DNA of 64,000 nt from Deltaproteobacteria bacterium IMCC39146 (GTDB taxonomy: Bacteria; Desulfobacterota; Desulfuromonadia; Desulfuromonadales; BM103), in NCBI GenBank assembly GCA_030005635.1, contig JARUHP010000012.1:43623-107622 (forward strand), read 5' to 3'. The notes under the pieces are model-generated. The model was not told the origin of the DNA and did not search any database. It saw nothing but the letters and a program-made list of their open reading frames with translations. Numbering within the stretch: the stretch's first letter is position 1; each line of letters begins with the position of its first letter. Shown here in pieces: positions 61,711-64,000 of the stretch. The position numbers were made by a program, and so were the translations under genes.

Positions 61711-61908
61711 CTACGAAAACACGTTGTGCTGTCGTCGTTCCACTCCATTGTATGGAACTTTCAAGTCTCGCATTTTATCCCGACCAACAACAACCCACCC
61801 ACCAAAACGTTTAAAAAACACAACCTGCTTGTTGTCCAACATAAATTGCAACTCGTCCTTGCTAACCAACTCTTCATGGCCATCTTTAAGTACCACGGGA
61901 ATAAACAT
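61711..61908 (-). CDS. GSU3473-type small protein
   Basis: 65 residues: MFIPVVLKDGHEELVSKDEL, FMLDNKQVVFFKRFGGWVVVGRDKMRD, end YNGVERRQHNV. The FKRxxGWV..G.D..R block and the YNGxERR tail match what I recall of a small Geobacter family (GSU3473), function unknown; the ERR tail is reminiscent of PilZ-type ends. AGGAGG upstream. Confidence 0.75.
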   Translation of the reverse strand: MFIPVVLKDGHEELVSKDELQFMLDNKQVVFFKRFGGWVVVGRDKMRDLKVPYNGVERRQHNVFS

Positions 61909-62045
61909 AGTATAAGCCTCCTAGCTAACCGACGTTAATTCTAAGCTAACGCGAAGAGAAGTTCTGTCAAGGCCACTGACAACTTAAATATAGATATTTC
62001 TAGAAACACACTGGAGGGTCGAAGCGGATCATTACTGACGGCAAT

Positions 62046-62255
62046 GCGTCTTATTTATCCTACTACATTGTTTCGAGGTCCTCCGATTGGCATAAATGCA
62101 AAGTTCTTACTACCCCTGATATTTGAGAATGGGTTTAAGGGAGATATAGCGTTCAGCGGAAAAGAAGAGATATTTACTAAAAGTCCTCTCGCATTGTTTT
62201 GGATGGGAATATTGGTCAGAAATGCTGAATTACTGCAAACCCTGCAATTCAGTAA
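62046..62255. repeat. Two copies of the TCCTACTGCATTG-type island repeat
   Basis: In a 600-bp gap (61,909-62,513) without a convincing gene: 62,046-62,118 (TTATTTATCCTACTACATTG ... CCCCTGATATTTGAG) and 62,188-62,255 (GCATTGTTTTGGATGGG ... ACCCTGCAATTCAGTAAAA). Both align with 57,001-57,072. Confidence 0.6.
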
Positions 62256-62513
62256 AACCTCCATATCTCAGATAATCTTTCATGACCACCCCCACCGCAG
62301 CGGGTCACAAGAGACAGTTATCAAAAGGGGGTTGTCATGGGTACGAAAGTAGACTACGCAAGAGTAAACACATCTGGACAAAAGCATTCTGGGCAGTCGT
62401 AAAACTACAATATCAATCACTCAATTCTTGCTAGTCTAGTTTCCCCTGATAAAATCAAAAAAACCCTTAAGTTTCAACGAGCTTTCTTTTGCTTGGGCTT
62501 TTCGGGGATCACT

Positions 62514-63074
62514 ATGGACTTTTCTTTTTTCAGGTGGCTTTCTCCTAGAATCTTCCTCGAATTGCCAACCGTAATTGTTTCTTTTGTTTTTATCGCTGGA
62601 TGTACAACCTCAGCTATCAACCTTCCAGAATCTGGTTCAATTGCTCAAGGAGAAGGAATTGTATTTGGAGCAGTCCGTTTAATTGGTGATGGTGAAGAAA
62701 AAAACCTTTCGTCTGTATTAGGAGAAAGTCTGTTCGGCTTATTTGTCACTGGAGTTGACACATCTGACGCGATGTTTATTCATCCAAACGATAAAGGTGA
62801 CTTCGCCTGGCATCTTCCAAATGGCAAATACCAAATCAACGGTTTTGAATGGCGGTCAGGTATCATTATCAGCGGACCTATTGAAGCTACTTTTCAGGTT
62901 CACAAAGATAGGATTACCTACATTGGAACGCTTGTGGTGGTTCTTAACGGTTCAAGGTACGCTGCAACAATTACCGATAACTATGACCGGGCGACTAAAA
63001 TGTTTGCAACTCGTTTTCCCTTTTTTGAGGAAAACATTTCAAAAGAACTTATGGATTTGGAGGAAAGACGATGA
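62514..63074 (+). CDS. Lipoprotein of unknown function
   Basis: 186 residues from ATG 62514; an in-frame TTG lies 21 bp upstream. Lipobox VFIAGCTTS. The mature part is beta-rich with GSIAQGEGIVFGAVRLIGDG, then HPNDKGDFAWHLPNGKYQINGFEWRSG, a carboxypeptidase-regulatory or transthyretin-like flavour. Overlaps the next lipoprotein gene by ATGA, so they form a pair. Confidence 0.7.
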   Translation: MDFSFFRWLSPRIFLELPTVIVSFVFIAGCTTSAINLPESGSIAQGEGIVFGAVRLIGDGEEKNLSSVLGESLFGLFVTGVDTSDAMFIHPNDKGDFAWHLPNGKYQINGFEWRSGIIISGPIEATFQVHKDRITYIGTLVVVLNGSRYAATITDNYDRATKMFATRFPFFEENISKELMDLEERR

Positions 63075-63523
63075 AAAGACACAACCTAATAATTACAATT
63101 TTTCTTCTGGTATTAGTAGGCTGTACCTCTTTTAGCGATATAAAACCGTTATCCCCGGAAGTTGGGAATCCGAATTTCCCAAAACAGGCAGAAAATCTTC
63201 AACCAACCTTTAAATGGGAAGCAGCACAACGTTCTGGAGTAACTTATGACTTAATTGTTTATGAAGGCATCAAGGTTGAATCATTTTGGGAAGGGGTGAA
63301 AAGGTCTGTTGGAAAAGAAATTTATTACAAGGAAGGGCTGACTAAAACTGAGCATAAAATTGAAATACCGTTGGAACCTGGCCGAGAATATTATTGGACC
63401 GTGAGGACTAGGCAGGGTGATAAAGTGTCTTCATGGGCGAAGTATGACTATACTCTTTTTCTTGGGACCGCATATATGAGAACCGGGAATAGGCCCTTTG
63501 TTTTCAAAACACCTGAGAAGTGA
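63071..63523 (+). CDS. Lipoprotein with fibronectin III-like domain
   Basis: 150 residues. Lipobox LLVLVGCTS. LQPTFKWEAAQRSGVTYDLIVYEG and IPLEPGREYYWTVRTRQGDKVSSWAKYDY follow the FnIII-like pattern of substrate- or surface-binding lipoproteins. Coupled to the preceding lipoprotein gene. Probably an outer-membrane surface pair of unknown role. Confidence 0.72.
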   Translation: MKRHNLIITIFLLVLVGCTSFSDIKPLSPEVGNPNFPKQAENLQPTFKWEAAQRSGVTYDLIVYEGIKVESFWEGVKRSVGKEIYYKEGLTKTEHKIEIPLEPGREYYWTVRTRQGDKVSSWAKYDYTLFLGTAYMRTGNRPFVFKTPEK

Positions 63524-63794
63524 ATTTCAGCTTACTATAAGTCCTACTATTTCTAATCAGGTGTTCAAAACCCTTCACACCCTCTGATTCCTATAACCCC
63601 TGACTTCTGAGAATATCAGATCATCAACCTGTTTGAGTTTGACCAAATCTTACACTGTCTGTCCGGTCGGGTTTGAGTTACTACACCTACATACCAGGCA
63701 TGTGGCACCTAAGCATGGTCAACATACTGCATTGTGATGGAGTTTTTCGGAGCACTTTAAAAAGCATCGTTGCCCACCTAACAGCCGTCTGAAG

Positions 63795-63925
63795 AAACGA
63801 CCCCGTGCACGATTACTTTTATCTACTTTTAGACGTTTGACGAAACGATGCCATGCAAGACCTCTTTTCTCTATTTTTATCTATTTTAGACGTTTGACGA
63901 TTCAACCCCATGAAAGACCCATTGA
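63795..63925. repeat. Short tandem repeats (GACGTTTGACGA units)
   Basis: The terminal gap (63,524-64,000) has no convincing gene. Two full units of about 48 and 57 bp and a partial third: each begins GA(A/T)(A/T)C, has a CC(C/A)(C/A/T)TG-like block, then TTTTATCTA.TTTTAGACGTTTGAC. Too few and too imperfect for CRISPR; could be iterons or decayed repeats. Confidence 0.55.
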
Positions 63926-64000
63926 GGGGTCAATCTGGGAGATCCTTTTTCTCTTTTTGTTGAGGTGTGAAATCCACTTCGATCACTTCCGTTCCGCACA

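Noticed and set aside
63795..63925. CRISPR array
   Set aside because: Only two and a half imperfect units with unequal length and no unique spacers between identical repeats; no cas genes in the window.

Overview
The window reads as a piece of a Gram-negative anaerobe of the Desulfuromonadales/Geobacter type. The grounds are a three-heme and an about eleven-heme c-type cytochrome beside an NHL-repeat protein, NifU/NifS-type Fe-S assembly genes, a MoxR-Bat operon, many lipoproteins, a GSU3473-type small protein, two GEMM-I (cyclic dinucleotide) riboswitches and a peroxiredoxin that reads UGA as selenocysteine. The assignment rests on gene families only; there is no rRNA and no complete tRNA here.

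Bases 1-47.2 kb look like chromosomal backbone. In order: a hybrid sensor kinase; a leftward block with an MBL-fold RNase Z-like protein, a uridine phosphorylase-type enzyme, a spermidine synthase-like membrane protein and an exported Pcm; nifU-nifS plus a small partner; a DUF1499 lipoprotein, a MazG-like enzyme and a DMT transporter; a HEAT-repeat protein and a GNAT-histidine kinase fusion that share a 71-bp upstream element; UspA; the moxR-DUF58-DUF4381-batA-batBC-batD operon; an EFR1 ferredoxin; a nonsense-interrupted second phosphorylase; the selenocysteine peroxiredoxin; the cytochrome/NHL cluster; an attC-like site with an AT-rich DoxX-like gene; then enzymes (methyltransferase, LUD protein, thioesterase, pirin, dienelactone hydrolase, M1 peptidase, ChaN, MltB). 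This part is littered with a palindromic repeat (GGGGACACACAA and its complement, plus GGTGACAC variants) that usually sits at gene ends.

At 47,268-47,287 lie the last 20 nt of a tRNA gene (minus strand) followed by its terminator, with no tRNA body attached. Just to the right come a coiled-coil DNA-binding candidate, a Com-like zinc ribbon, an excisionase-like HTH, a DUF669-like protein, a tyrosine integrase and a Rep-like double-HTH protein. This is the left end of an integrated island. No second copy of the 20-mer was seen, so the island probably runs past the right edge (at least 16.7 kb). The GTGTCCCC palindromes are nearly absent from it. It carries its own repeats instead: variable hairpins joined by conserved linkers.

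The island cargo includes a 1107-residue exported HYR/PxKF protein with a small exported partner behind one GEMM-I riboswitch, a lone CheY-like receiver behind a second GEMM-I riboswitch, an ABC_sub_bind-type sensor kinase, CsaA, and several lipoproteins. Both riboswitches are followed by an intrinsic terminator, so surface-protein output and a phosphorelay component on the same island are probably tuned by cyclic dinucleotides.
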